Positions 1-8,217 of a stretch of DNA of 13,816 nucleotides are shown one piece after another (position 1 is the first letter of the stretch; the number at the start of each line of letters is the position of its first letter). Origin of the DNA: an uncultured Armatimonadota bacterium (lineage in GTDB: Bacteria; Armatimonadota; UBA5829; DTJY01); contig CALNCU010000097.1 of NCBI GenBank assembly GCA_937875395.1, forward strand, positions 1-13,816, written 5' to 3'. The translations under genes were made by a program, and so were the position numbers. The notes under the pieces are model-generated. The model was given only the letters and a program-made list of their open reading frames with translations. It searched no databases and was not told the origin of the DNA.

Positions 1-190
1 ATGTAGATAATTGAGCACCCTGCCATGATTTGGTCATGGCTTCGCCCGCCGCAGACTGGGGGGAATAGATTATCAGGCGGATTGGTTTTCGGGTAGTGCC
101 TCCGGGAGCCTAACCCGCCCACCCGCCAATGCTCCTCTCCGGCACTACCCAGGCCTCATCTCTCTGTTGCTGACAGGCCTGGGAGGAGAA
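1..190. other. Gene-free stretch with four successive inverted repeats; possible structured RNA
   Basis: No ORF with gene character covers this stretch. It contains CCATGA/TCATGG (24-40), CCGCC/GGCGG (about 46-80), a perfect 10-bp pair GGGTAGTGCC/GGCACTACCC (91-100 with 141-150) and an 8-bp pair CCAGGCCT/AGGCCTGG (149-156 with 175-182). Inside the 10-bp pair a second stem GGAGC/GCTCC (105-109 with 131-135) leaves a 21-nt terminal loop. The series would suit a folded transcript, but I do not recognise 6S, SRP, RNase P or tmRNA signatures and see no clear promoter. It lies beyond the tRNA-Val terminator, so it is not part of that transcript. It may belong to a feature that starts left of the window. 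Confidence 0.35.
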
Positions 191-264
191 TACTCTGTGC
201 GATGCATTGGTCGCAGAGACGGAAGCGCCGCTGCCGAAGCGAGGGGCATCAACCCCCAGGGGCG
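191..264 (+). repeat. Dispersed hairpin repeat, locus 1 (degenerate copy)
   Basis: This copy shares the GGTCGCAGAG core and the right arm CGCCGCTGCCGAAGC (226-240) with the loci at 11185-11283 and 13655-13816. It is followed by GGGGCATCAACCCCC, matching the second hairpin module of locus 2. The left outer arm is disrupted: in place of ATACTTCGG the sequence reads ATACT, about 12 extra bases, then TGGTCGCAG. The outer stem is therefore largely lost while GCAG/CTGC (213-216 with 231-234) can still pair. It lies just past the tRNA-Val terminator. Confidence 0.7.
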
Positions 265-277
265 TGTTTTATGGCAT

Positions 278-319
278 AAAAAAAGCCCGGAGACCGGCAT
301 GCGCCGGAACTCTGAGCTT
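278..319 (-). terminator. Rho-independent terminator of tRNA-Val
   Basis: Read on the minus strand, a hairpin with inner stem CCGGC/GCCGG and a GCAT loop, extended by GAG/CTC and an outer AAGC/GCTT pairing, is followed by seven T residues (278-284 on the plus strand). It begins about 10 nt after the tRNA CCA end, where a terminator is expected. Confidence 0.85.
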
Positions 320-328
320 CTTTGTGAT

Positions 329-404
329 TGGTGGGCGAAGAGGGGCTCGAACCCCCGACATCATCCTTGTAAGGGATGCGCTCTCCCAGCTGAGCTATTC
401 GCCC
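329..404 (-). tRNA. tRNA-Val (anticodon UAC), CCA encoded
   Basis: A complete cloverleaf can be drawn: acceptor stem GGGCGAA/TTCGCCC, D stem GCTC/GAGC, anticodon stem CATCC/GGATG with loop CTTACAA (anticodon TAC at 369-371), and T stem GGGGG/CCCTC with loop TTCGAGC. The body is 73 nt with discriminator A, followed directly by an encoded CCA (329-331). The anticodon reads GUA and related Val codons. GTA is the main Val codon in rpsB here (about 10 of 17 by hand count), so this is probably a heavily used tRNA. It has its own promoter and terminator and is independent of the upstream tamB operon. Confidence 0.97.
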
Positions 405-452
405 GCACACCTGAAGTAATACCGCAACTGTATGCCACGATTTTACTAACAG

Positions 453-481
453 AGTATACCACTACTGTACCCGGGTGTCAA
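453..481 (-). promoter_or_regulatory. Consensus sigma-70-type promoter of tRNA-Val
   Basis: On the minus strand, TTGACA (476-481), a 17-nt spacer and TATACT (453-458) form a near-perfect promoter. Transcription would start near 446, giving a leader of about 42 nt that must be removed by RNase P to produce the tRNA 5' end at 404. Confidence 0.9.
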
Positions 482-536
482 GATTTTTAACTGACAGAGA
501 GTGATTAATCAAGAAAATCCCCGGATTGGGCGGGCG

Positions 537-3500
537 CTAGAACCGTATCCGCCCCTCCATGCCCATGGTGCTGCGGTAGTCCTGCTCTGTTGTAATATAC
601 AGCTGCAGGCTCTCGCTTAGCTTCTGGGTGAGCTTAAGTTCGTACAGGCTCTCTTCGTACTCCGGGCGGGGGCCAAGGTACTGGGAGTAGCTTAAGTAAC
701 CGTTGTCCCATATTGGGTTGCCAAGAGTCATCTGCACTGTCCCGGTATATGGAACATTCAGCCCTATCTGATCTATCCCAAACATTGTCTGGAACGCCTG
801 CTCAATTGGATAAAACACGCCGGGCGCCATAGCCGCAGATACTATGCCACCAATCTCTTGGGATACATCCTTTTCATGGCTTCTTGAGAAGAGCCATTCC
901 AGCTGCCCCTGTCCCGTTAAAAGAGAGACTATACGCTCGCTGGAGAGCCCAAGCGGCGAAGATGTAAACGTAGATGCAAGATTATTCATGGGGCCTTTTG
1001 ATTCCATGGTGATGGCGTATCTCTTTCTTTGCCCAAAAGAATTAACATCCACTATATTGCCCTGCGCCGTAAAATCCAGAAGTACCGCGGAGCGCTGCAC
1101 AGAGGAGAGATGCACATCCATGCTGCTCCCCGGCATAAGCCGCAACTGCGACATGGGGAAGAAGATGGAGCCGTCGCTTATATCTATATCTCCATCCACC
1201 ACCGGAGCCGCCAGAGTCCCTGCTATGGATAGTTTGCCATAAAGCGGGGCCCTTACCTGGCCGGAAGCAAGCAGCATCTCCTTTCCCAGCAAAACGTTAA
1301 CATTAAAGCCCGGGTTTACAGCGGCGCGCACCGGCTCTAGCTTGCCCGGACGTCCCAGGCTTATATATCCGGAAGGTATGTTTATGTCCCCGGATACCAT
1401 GGGGTTTTTAATCTGTCCGATAATTTTAAGATTGGCATTAATGCGAGCTTTTGCATCTTCATCATAAGAGCCGCTCAGGTTGCGTCCCGCCATCACCAGA
1501 TTATCCGTTTTAACCTGCAGATCCAGAACGGGCTTCATCTCTGCCATGCGTACAAGGCCTTTTACGGTAAATGTGCCGCCTTCCTTGGCCCTGCCGGATA
1601 ATTTTTCTACTGTAAGCGCATCTCCGGCAAGGTTGACTGCAAGTTCCACGCCTTCCAGGGGTTCTACTATCCGCGGGATTTTGATGCGGCCGTCATGCCA
1701 CGCTACCGATCCTTCCAAAAGCGGCTTTCTTACCGTGCCGGAGAGCTTAACAGAGCCTTTGAAGGTGTTTTCAGATTGCACGTCAGTATCTATGGAGCTT
1801 AGGGCGCTTAGTATCTTAAGGCTGTCGCTATCCAGCCTGGATTGCAGAAGGATGGAACCGTCAAGCGGAATTGCCATCTCTTCCCAGTCTACCGGGAGGT
1901 ATCCGGCGGCCTTAAAGCTGTGATCGCCAAGTACCAGCCTTAGATCGTCTACATTTATGCAGCTGAAACTCCCCTTATCCGCCTTTCCCGACGGCTGGGT
2001 GGAGAACCTGCCGCGCAGCCTGTCAAAACGCGCGCCGTGGATTACCGGGTCTACAACTTCTACAAACATATCTGCAGAGGGGGAAGAGAGGGTGCCCTTT
2101 GCAACAAGCGTAATATCCGCACGCCCGGAGATATCGCCGGGGACGCTTACCCAGCCTTTTGTTGCAGAGAGTAAAAGGTTGTGCGCATCAAGCTTTATAT
2201 CAAGGGCTTTCCTGGGGCCAAGGCGCCCTTCTGCCTGAAGGTTGGCATCGCCGTCAATAGCCGTCAGGCGGGCCAGGTTTACCACCCCGTTCTGCCAGCC
2301 GCCCTTCACCTGCAACCTTTTTACTGATTTATGCCCAACAATAAGGTCGTCCACCTCTGCCTCAAGTTCAAAATCAGGTACCGGAGTCCCTCCGGAAAAA
2401 TCTACGGAACCCCTGGAAGAGACGTTAACCGTCCCGCGAACAGGCCTGCGCACCCTGTCAAACATGCGCCTTGCCCTGGAATTTGCGGCAGAAGATGCCC
2501 TAAGGTACGGGCTGTAATCTAAAAGGTCAAACAACCGCCCGCCATCACCCTTCTCTACCTGCATGTTAAAGTTGAGCACTCTGGACTCTGGGTTATATGA
2601 GCAGTTATAAATTTTATAGGCGGCTCCGCCATCATAAAGGCCAGCCTCCTGAACCTGCACATCAGACCGGCTCCATACGCCTTTAAGGCTGGATTTTCTA
2701 AAAGTAACGCCGTTTAATAGAATATTATCTGATTGCGCCGTGAAGGATGCCTTTGGGTCTGCAAGCGTGCCCGTGACCCTGCCGGCGAGGGACGCATCCC
2801 CGGAGAGGAAGGCGTAGGGCCTGGCAAATTTTGAGAGCTTTGCAAGCGAAACCTGGCGGCCTCTAAACCTGATCATAAGCCCGCCGTCCTTATTAACCCT
2901 GCCCGCCGCGGTAAGGGAGGCTCCCGCTGCGCACATTTTTAACTCATCAAGCCTGACGGAACCGCCTTCATAGACCGCCCTGCCTTCCAGCCCATCTACC
3001 GAAATCTCCTTAAAGGCAGCTCCCTCCACTTCAAAAGCGGCTGAAAGATTGGCATCCTTCACTCCGCCCTTTGCAGTCATAACGGCAGAGAACCTTCCGC
3101 CGATATCAACCGGGCGGCGGAGGGCGCGGGAGAGTGCGTTAACATCCAGCAGATCAGCCTTTATGGAGAGGTCCATCCGGGGGTCTTCAGAAAGCGGGGC
3201 ATCTATGCCGCCGGTGAATACCGTCTTTCCGGAATAAGCATTTACAACAACATTATCAAGGACTATCTTCTTATAATCTGCCTGTACCCTGCCCGCAATC
3301 CGTCCGGCAGAGAGGCCGAAGCACCCGGCATTATACACCTCCACCTGCCCAACGTACTCCGGCGACTGAATGCTGCCGTGCATCTCGCCGGTAAACTGCA
3401 GCTTTCCGACGGCCCCTCGCCCCGGAGCTGCCGGTATCTCCGCCAGATTAATATCCGCCCCGGAGACTTGCAGAAAAAGATCGCCTTCGCCGGTAACCCG

Positions 3501-5054
3501 TCCGGCAGCGGCCACAATGCCTCCGTATATGCGGGCACTTATCTCCCTCATCTCCAGAATGCCGTCCTTATAGGATATATCCACGGCGGAATCATGGAAA
3601 CTGCGGCCCCTGAAACGGCCAAACGGCGCGCAGCCCTGAAAATCAATCTTAAACGTATCCGAGCTGTACTGCAGAGCAAACCTGCCCGTGCCGCCCCCGT
3701 TGATATTGTTCTCTGCTACTGCGGGGATATGCTCAAACCTTATCCCTTCGGCCCTGCCGGAGAGTTCTACAGAGACTTTTTCATTTATGTTTATCCTGCC
3801 AGCGGCGTCTACATTGCCGCCAATCGCCCTGCCGGTAACCCGGCCTATCTTAAGAACGCTGTTTTTATACACCCCATGCAGGTTGACGTTGCTGCACCTG
3901 TAACCATCTACCGTAAAGCCTGGAAGCCCGGCTTCAATCTCTATGGCAGGCGAACCCAGGCTCCCGGTAACCCAGGATTGCACAACGGACTGCTCCGGCA
4001 GATCAATACTGTTTAAACTCTCTTTTAACCCGGCAATCCGGGCCAGTTCTTTAAGATTGGCATGGTTTGAGGAGATGGAGAGCGCAAGTTTTGGTGATGA
4101 GAAGCCTTCCACCCGGCCTTTGATGTTAAACGGGGTCTGCCCAAGCCGGGCGCCTCCGGTTACGTTTACAGAATTATTATCCGCAACAAAGCTGCCGTTT
4201 ATGTTATCCAGCCTTGCAGCAGAGTTTGTTAACCGGGCGCTGCCGCCCTTTATGCGCACCATGGCCTTGTAGATAATGCGGCCCTCTTTCCGGCGGGATA
4301 ATACGGCATCTACGCCTGCCTTGCCGGATAGTATCAAACAGGGTTTGCCGGGGAGGTATGAGGCCCAGTAAGGAGCATCTGCATCCCGCACCTTGACGGC
4401 GGCAGTGAGGGCGCCGGTGAGGGAGTTGTAGTCGCCGCCTGCGGTGAACCATCCCAGCCGCCCGCGCTCCCCCACACCCCTTACGGCATACCGGATGGAG
4501 GGCATCTTTGATAGATTCACCTGCGCATTCACCCCGGAAAAGGTGTTGCGGTAATGCGCTGCATCCGCCGTGCGGTCTGTAACATGGATGCGGGCGGATT
4601 CTACGCATATGGCCGCGCGGAACCCGGATTTGCTGCCGGCATCCGCCTTGCGGAGAAGGTTCTCTAAATTCCACGTGCCGCGGGGGTCTCTTTCTAAATA
4701 TATCTCCGGTTTTGTTATGGTTATGCGTTTTATGGATTTTGCCGGATCATCGCCCTTAAGCAGAGTTAACGGATTACATGCAATAAACGCCTTTGGCGCC
4801 TGGAGGAGGGGCTGCTTTGGATTGCCGGAGGAGGATACCAAAACGTTAGAGAGCGCAATGCCGCTGTCAAGCACCTTCACCCCGCCTATTTTAACCTTAA
4901 GGCCAAGGTTTTCTGATGCGGCAGTGCTTATTACTTCCGGCAGGCGGGCCGCTCCCTGGCGCGCAACATTTGTAAGGTACCGGAGCGCACCCACAGAGAG
5001 CGCCAGAAGAGGAACTATAATTATAAACGGTATCAGAAACCTGGCTCTGTGCAT
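537..5054 (-). CDS. tamB: TamB/AsmA-like translocation and assembly module protein
   Basis: The 1505-aa product is a large envelope protein of the TamB (DUF490)/AsmA-like superfamily. These proteins form long beta-rich, groove-like bridges between the inner and outer membrane and act in outer-membrane protein assembly and phospholipid transport. Residues about 5-25 form one hydrophobic N-terminal segment, a signal anchor. The middle is a very long run of repetitive beta-strand sequence rich in G-x-(V/L/I) alternation. The last 350 or so residues carry the TamB C-terminal domain, ending in aromatic Phe (RIRF). ATG at 5054 is chosen because GGGGA sits about 6 nt before it; the upstream TTG at 5087 (1516 aa) has GGGGAG too close to it. 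It is longer than E. coli TamB (about 1260 aa). It lies 45 nt after lipA and is probably the last gene of that operon. No TamA/BamA partner is in the window. Confidence 0.88.
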   Translation of the reverse strand: MHRARFLIPFIIIVPLLALSVGALRYLTNVARQGAARLPEVISTAASENLGLKVKIGGVKVLDSGIALSNVLVSSSGNPKQPLLQAPKAFIACNPLTLLKGDDPAKSIKRITITKPEIYLERDPRGTWNLENLLRKADAGSKSGFRAAICVESARIHVTDRTADAAHYRNTFSGVNAQVNLSKMPSIRYAVRGVGERGRLGWFTAGGDYNSLTGALTAAVKVRDADAPYWASYLPGKPCLILSGKAGVDAVLSRRKEGRIIYKAMVRIKGGSARLTNSAARLDNINGSFVADNNSVNVTGGARLGQTPFNIKGRVEGFSSPKLALSISSNHANLKELARIAGLKESLNSIDLPEQSVVQSWVTGSLGSPAIEIEAGLPGFTVDGYRCSNVNLHGVYKNSVLKIGRVTGRAIGGNVDAAGRININEKVSVELSGRAEGIRFEHIPAVAENNINGGGTGRFALQYSSDTFKIDFQGCAPFGRFRGRSFHDSAVDISYKDGILEMREISARIYGGIVAAAGRVTGEGDLFLQVSGADINLAEIPAAPGRGAVGKLQFTGEMHGSIQSPEYVGQVEVYNAGCFGLSAGRIAGRVQADYKKIVLDNVVVNAYSGKTVFTGGIDAPLSEDPRMDLSIKADLLDVNALSRALRRPVDIGGRFSAVMTAKGGVKDANLSAAFEVEGAAFKEISVDGLEGRAVYEGGSVRLDELKMCAAGASLTAAGRVNKDGGLMIRFRGRQVSLAKLSKFARPYAFLSGDASLAGRVTGTLADPKASFTAQSDNILLNGVTFRKSSLKGVWSRSDVQVQEAGLYDGGAAYKIYNCSYNPESRVLNFNMQVEKGDGGRLFDLLDYSPYLRASSAANSRARRMFDRVRRPVRGTVNVSSRGSVDFSGGTPVPDFELEAEVDDLIVGHKSVKRLQVKGGWQNGVVNLARLTAIDGDANLQAEGRLGPRKALDIKLDAHNLLLSATKGWVSVPGDISGRADITLVAKGTLSSPSADMFVEVVDPVIHGARFDRLRGRFSTQPSGKADKGSFSCINVDDLRLVLGDHSFKAAGYLPVDWEEMAIPLDGSILLQSRLDSDSLKILSALSSIDTDVQSENTFKGSVKLSGTVRKPLLEGSVAWHDGRIKIPRIVEPLEGVELAVNLAGDALTVEKLSGRAKEGGTFTVKGLVRMAEMKPVLDLQVKTDNLVMAGRNLSGSYDEDAKARINANLKIIGQIKNPMVSGDINIPSGYISLGRPGKLEPVRAAVNPGFNVNVLLGKEMLLASGQVRAPLYGKLSIAGTLAAPVVDGDIDISDGSIFFPMSQLRLMPGSSMDVHLSSVQRSAVLLDFTAQGNIVDVNSFGQRKRYAITMESKGPMNNLASTFTSSPLGLSSERIVSLLTGQGQLEWLFSRSHEKDVSQEIGGIVSAAMAPGVFYPIEQAFQTMFGIDQIGLNVPYTGTVQMTLGNPIWDNGYLSYSQYLGPRPEYEESLYELKLTQKLSESLQLYITTEQDYRSTMGMEGRIRF

Positions 5055-5099
5055 GCTTCTTCCCCGGTAAAACAGAAGATTACCCAACTCCCCGGATTG

Positions 5100-5951
5100 C
5101 TAGTAAACGGGGACTTCGGCGGCATGGTATGAACTGCGGACAAATGGACCGGATGCAACAAACGTAAAACCCATGCCATTGCCTATTGACTTATACTCTT
5201 CAAAGCGGCTGGGGGCGACGTATTCCGCCACGGGGAGGTTGCCTCTTCCCGGGCGAAGGTACTGGCCTATGGTAACAATATCACAGCCTGCCGCCCTTAA
5301 ATCTTTAAGCACCCCTATCACTTCTTCTCTGGTTTCACCCAGCCCAACCATTAAACCAGACTTTGTATATATAGACGGAGATATCTCCTTGGCGGTTTCA
5401 ATTAAACGCAGGGAACGCCCATAGTCTGCCGCAGACCTGGCTATGGGATAGAGCCTTGGCGCAGTCTCTACGTTGTGGTTAAGCACAAACGGCCGGGCCT
5501 CCAGCACAGTTTGCAGAGCCGCCCTATCTCCCTGAAAATCCGGAATGAGCACATCTACTCTGGCGTCCGGGATGGCTTTAGAGATGCGGCGGATGGTTTG
5601 GGCAAACTGTCCGGCGCCGCCATCCGGCAGATCATCGCGGGTGACGGAGGTTACCACAATATATTTAAGCCCCATGTTAAGCGATGCCTGCGCCACCTTC
5701 TCCGGCTCATCCGGGTCTACGGGGGTGGGGCCGCAGTGGCTTACCCCGCAGAACCCGCAATTCCGGGTGCAGGAATCCCCCAGTATCATAAAGGTTGCGG
5801 TCTTTTTTGAGAAGCATTCGCCTATGTTGGGGCATGATGCGCTCTGGCAGACCGTGTGAAGCCCCAGGGATTTCAAATACCCGGCAACCTCTTCATATGC
5901 GCCCTTCTTTGGGGCCTTTACCGTAAGCCATTCCGGCAGACGACGGTTCAT
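5100..5951 (-). CDS. lipA: Lipoyl synthase (radical SAM)
   Basis: The 283-aa protein inserts two sulfur atoms into octanoyl groups on lipoyl-dependent proteins (pyruvate and 2-oxoglutarate dehydrogenases, glycine cleavage H protein). All hallmarks are visible: the auxiliary iron-sulfur cluster motif C35-x4-C40-x5-C46, the radical SAM motif C61-x3-C65-x2-C68, and the C-terminal RSSY motif (272-275), whose serine completes the auxiliary cluster. Length is normal for the family. The ATG directly abuts the TAG stop of lipB, with GGGGAGG as ribosome binding site inside the end of lipB, so the two are almost certainly translationally coupled. It works directly after LipB in cytoplasmic lipoate synthesis. 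Confidence 0.97.
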   Translation of the reverse strand: MNRRLPEWLTVKAPKKGAYEEVAGYLKSLGLHTVCQSASCPNIGECFSKKTATFMILGDSCTRNCGFCGVSHCGPTPVDPDEPEKVAQASLNMGLKYIVVTSVTRDDLPDGGAGQFAQTIRRISKAIPDARVDVLIPDFQGDRAALQTVLEARPFVLNHNVETAPRLYPIARSAADYGRSLRLIETAKEISPSIYTKSGLMVGLGETREEVIGVLKDLRAAGCDIVTIGQYLRPGRGNLPVAEYVAPSRFEEYKSIGNGMGFTFVASGPFVRSSYHAAEVPVY

Positions 5952-6641
5952 CTACAGCGCCTCCCCTGCAATCTTAAAGAGTTCTGCGCGGTCTATGGAT
6001 GCAGGTTCCATGCAAAACACATCCCCCGCCTTATCTGCAATAGACCTTTTAACATCCCCCATATCTACGGGATGCCCGGAGAGCTTTTCTACGGATGTAA
6101 CGTGCCTTCCCACAAGTCCGCACGGGTGTATAAGCGCCCAGTGTTCAAAGTTGGGATGTATGTTTAAGGCGAACCCGTGCCAGCTCACCCATCTTCTTAC
6201 GGCAATCCCCATAGAGCATATCTTGTCATCTCCCACCCAGACCCCGGTGAGGCCGGGCAGCCGCTCGCCGTGGATGCCCAGGCCGCAAAGAAAATCTATT
6301 ACCACCTGCTCCAGGTTCCTCAAAAAAAGATGGGCATCCCTGCCATGATCTTTAAGGTTGAAGATGGGGTAGCCCACAATCTGGCCGGGGCCGTGGTAGG
6401 TTATGTTCCCTCCGCGGTTTGTATTAAAAAGCTCTATCCCCGCTGCCTTTAACCTGTCGCTTTCGGCAAGAAGGTTCTCCCGCCCGCCGGAGGTTCCTAT
6501 TGTTATGACGGGGTTGTGTTCAAGAAGAAGCAAAGTATCTTCTATTTTATTTTGAAACCTAAGTTCCACCAGCTTTTTCTGGAACTCCGTGCACTCCGCA
6601 TAACCAACCGTGCCTAAATCACAGTACCGTAGAACACCCAT
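5952..6641 (-). CDS. lipB: Octanoyl-[ACP]:protein N-octanoyltransferase
   Basis: This 229-aa enzyme transfers octanoate from acyl carrier protein to lipoyl domains, the first step of endogenous lipoate synthesis, and feeds the adjacent LipA. The signature RGGNITYHGPGQ is at 76-87, followed by GYP. The expected catalytic pair is present: Lys140 in the DKICSMGIA stretch and Cys174 in HPCG, through which an acyl-enzyme thioester forms. The start has a strong AGGAGG ribosome binding site about 5 nt upstream. It is the first gene of the lipB-lipA-tamB operon and lies just after a good promoter, giving a leader of only about 10 nt. Confidence 0.96.
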   Translation of the reverse strand: MGVLRYCDLGTVGYAECTEFQKKLVELRFQNKIEDTLLLLEHNPVITIGTSGGRENLLAESDRLKAAGIELFNTNRGGNITYHGPGQIVGYPIFNLKDHGRDAHLFLRNLEQVVIDFLCGLGIHGERLPGLTGVWVGDDKICSMGIAVRRWVSWHGFALNIHPNFEHWALIHPCGLVGRHVTSVEKLSGHPVDMGDVKRSIADKAGDVFCMEPASIDRAELFKIAGEAL

Positions 6642-6657
6642 GCTCTCCTCCTGTAAA

Positions 6658-6687
6658 AGTATAGGCCTTGTGAGCGTTCCCAGTCAA
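6658..6687 (-). promoter_or_regulatory. Promoter of the lipB-lipA-tamB operon
   Basis: On the minus strand, TTGACT (6682-6687), an 18-nt spacer and TATACT (6658-6663) precede the lipB ribosome binding site. Transcription would begin near 6651, leaving little beyond the Shine-Dalgarno sequence as leader. Confidence 0.85.
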
Positions 6688-6701
6688 GCGTTTGGAGGCA
6701 T

Positions 6702-6839
6702 ATGACCAATTCCGGCGATAATGATGCAATCTTTCACGGCGCTTGCATTGAATCTCCCTATGAAAAGTATTATAATGCCACCCATGCAAGCTACCCTGCC
6801 CCGGAATTTGGCATGGGCAAGACGGTGGGGGAAGAATGA
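6702..6839 (+). CDS. Possible 45-aa small protein overlapping the oxidoreductase start
   Basis: An ATG preceded by GGAGG at 4 nt spacing opens a 45-codon frame whose TGA overlaps the next gene's ATG as ATGA, a layout typical of translational coupling. The product is acidic, without a membrane segment or any motif I recognise, and contains a single Cys. Against it, a strong promoter (6748-6776) lies inside the frame, so transcripts from that promoter would not carry this start, and I see no clear promoter further upstream. It could be a real small gene, a leader ORF made only from a longer transcript, or chance. Confidence 0.3.
   Translation: MTNSGDNDAIFHGACIESPYEKYYNATHASYPAPEFGMGKTVGEE
6748..6776 (+). 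promoter_or_regulatory. Promoter of the FAD-dependent oxidoreductase
   Basis: TTGAAT (6748-6753), a 17-nt spacer and a perfect TATAAT (6771-6776) place transcription start near 6783. That is about 53 nt before the ATG at 6836. The start point falls at the left arm of a 7-bp inverted repeat CCCATGC/GCATGGG (6781-6787 with 6811-6817), so the leader can begin with a hairpin. Confidence 0.8.
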
Positions 6840-8212
6840 ATAAAGAGTTCTACAACGAGCCTACAAGGCTCACTCCGGTTTCCGGAGAAGCGGATGTAGT
6901 GGTGCTGGGCGGAGGCCCGGCCGGGATAGGCGCCGCCATAGCGGCGGCACGGCAGGGCGCGTCTGTAATTCTGGTAGAGAAGAACGGCTACATGGGCGGC
7001 GCGTGCACGGCCGGGCAGGTGGGCATCTGGCATACACTAAGCTCTCTGGACGGCAAAAAGATCATTGGCGGCATTGTGGATGATATGCTTCTTGGCATGA
7101 CCCGCCGGAATGCCATCTACCAGCTCACCGACCGCGGTGATGTTGTACTAGACACAGAGGTTCTAAAGATAGTCTTGGATGATCTTGCGCTCTCTGCGGG
7201 AGTACGCCTGCTCTATCACACCTACGTAACAGGAGTCATTTCTGAAAACCCGGGGCATATCCAGGCGGTTATTGTAGAAAACAAATCCGGCAGAAGCGCC
7301 GTAAAGGGCCGTGTCTTTATTGACTGCACGGGCGACGGAGACCTTGCCTGGCATGCAGGCGCCCGGTTTGAGAAGGGCAACAATGATGGGCAGATGCAAT
7401 CCCCCGGACTGTGCATGCATATAGCAAACCTGAATAACTCAAAAGAGGACGGCCCCACCATCCAAGATGCACTGGACAGCGAGCCTATGGATTACAACGG
7501 CAAACCATATCCCGCTTATTTATGGACCGTGCCGGATGTAACCATGCGAAAGACCGGGATTATGCTGGCCGCCGCCCGCATAACGGGTACAGATTGCACG
7601 GACGCAGAAAGCCTCTCCAATGCAGAAGTAGAAGGACGCCGGCAGATAGACTGGGTATTGAGAACGCTCACTAAACAGGTTCCATCCTTCAAGAATGCCG
7701 GCATATCAAGCATTGCGGCCGAAGTTGGCGTAAGAGAGACCAGGCGGTTCTTAGGAAAATACATGCTCACCGCAGAAGACCTGCTCTCCGGCAAATCCTT
7801 CCCGGATACCGTGGGGCGCGGAACATATCCCATAGATATCCACAGCCCATCCGGCCGGGGCATATCTTTTAAGTGCCTGGACGGCACCCTGATAGAGCAT
7901 AATGAAAACGGCAATGTAACCCGGGGCATGTGGACAAAAGACGGCAAGAAGAACCCGGTGCAGTACTACCAGATACCCTATAGAGTGCTTCTCCCATCAT
8001 CCATGCAGAATGTAATGGTTGCAGGGAGATGCATCTCCGTTACCCACGAAGCGCTGGGAGCCACCAGAGTAATGGTTAACTGCATGCAGCTGGGGCAGGC
8101 TGCCGGAGTGGGCGCGGCACTGGCATCATCGCAGGGTATCTGCCCTGCAGACGTAAGCATAAAGGAGTTGCAGGATAGGCTTGTTAGCCTTGGGATGCCG
8201 TCCGGATGGTAG
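6836..8212 (+). CDS. FAD-dependent oxidoreductase (FAD_oxidored-type), substrate unknown
   Basis: The 458-aa soluble flavoprotein opens with a Rossmann FAD-binding motif, GGGPAGIG at 25-32, with Glu48 at the end of the second strand (LVEK) expected to hold the ribose. A second flavin-contact motif, DCTGDGDLA, is at 163-171. The C-terminal FAD-closing segment with GATRVMVNC and QLGQAAG is at about 408-424. This arrangement fits the FAD_oxidored family, whose members often have uncharacterised substrates, so the reaction cannot be named. The ATG has GGGGGA close upstream. No signal peptide is visible. It meets the AraC-type gene tail to tail with 5 nt between stops. A regulatory link is possible but not shown. 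Confidence 0.85.
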   Translation: MNKEFYNEPTRLTPVSGEADVVVLGGGPAGIGAAIAAARQGASVILVEKNGYMGGACTAGQVGIWHTLSSLDGKKIIGGIVDDMLLGMTRRNAIYQLTDRGDVVLDTEVLKIVLDDLALSAGVRLLYHTYVTGVISENPGHIQAVIVENKSGRSAVKGRVFIDCTGDGDLAWHAGARFEKGNNDGQMQSPGLCMHIANLNNSKEDGPTIQDALDSEPMDYNGKPYPAYLWTVPDVTMRKTGIMLAAARITGTDCTDAESLSNAEVEGRRQIDWVLRTLTKQVPSFKNAGISSIAAEVGVRETRRFLGKYMLTAEDLLSGKSFPDTVGRGTYPIDIHSPSGRGISFKCLDGTLIEHNENGNVTRGMWTKDGKKNPVQYYQIPYRVLLPSSMQNVMVAGRCISVTHEALGATRVMVNCMQLGQAAGVGAALASSQGICPADVSIKELQDRLVSLGMPSGW

Positions 8213-8217
8213 CATGC

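Noticed and set aside
284..299. B12-box-like sequence AGCCCGGAGACCGGCA on the plus strand, suggesting a cobalamin riboswitch
   Set aside because: None of the other conserved cobalamin elements is found upstream, no plus-strand gene follows, and the bases are explained by the minus-strand tRNA terminator hairpin and its T-run.
167..490. Plus-strand frames of 107 and 70 codons
   Set aside because: They run through the tRNA-Val gene, its terminator and its promoter on the opposite strand.
3378..4016. Plus-strand 212-codon open frame
   Set aside because: It lies opposite tamB in a frame kept open by that gene's codon bias, has no recognisable domain and no ribosome binding site; the same applies to frames at 1480-1923, 4570-5070 and 844-1242.
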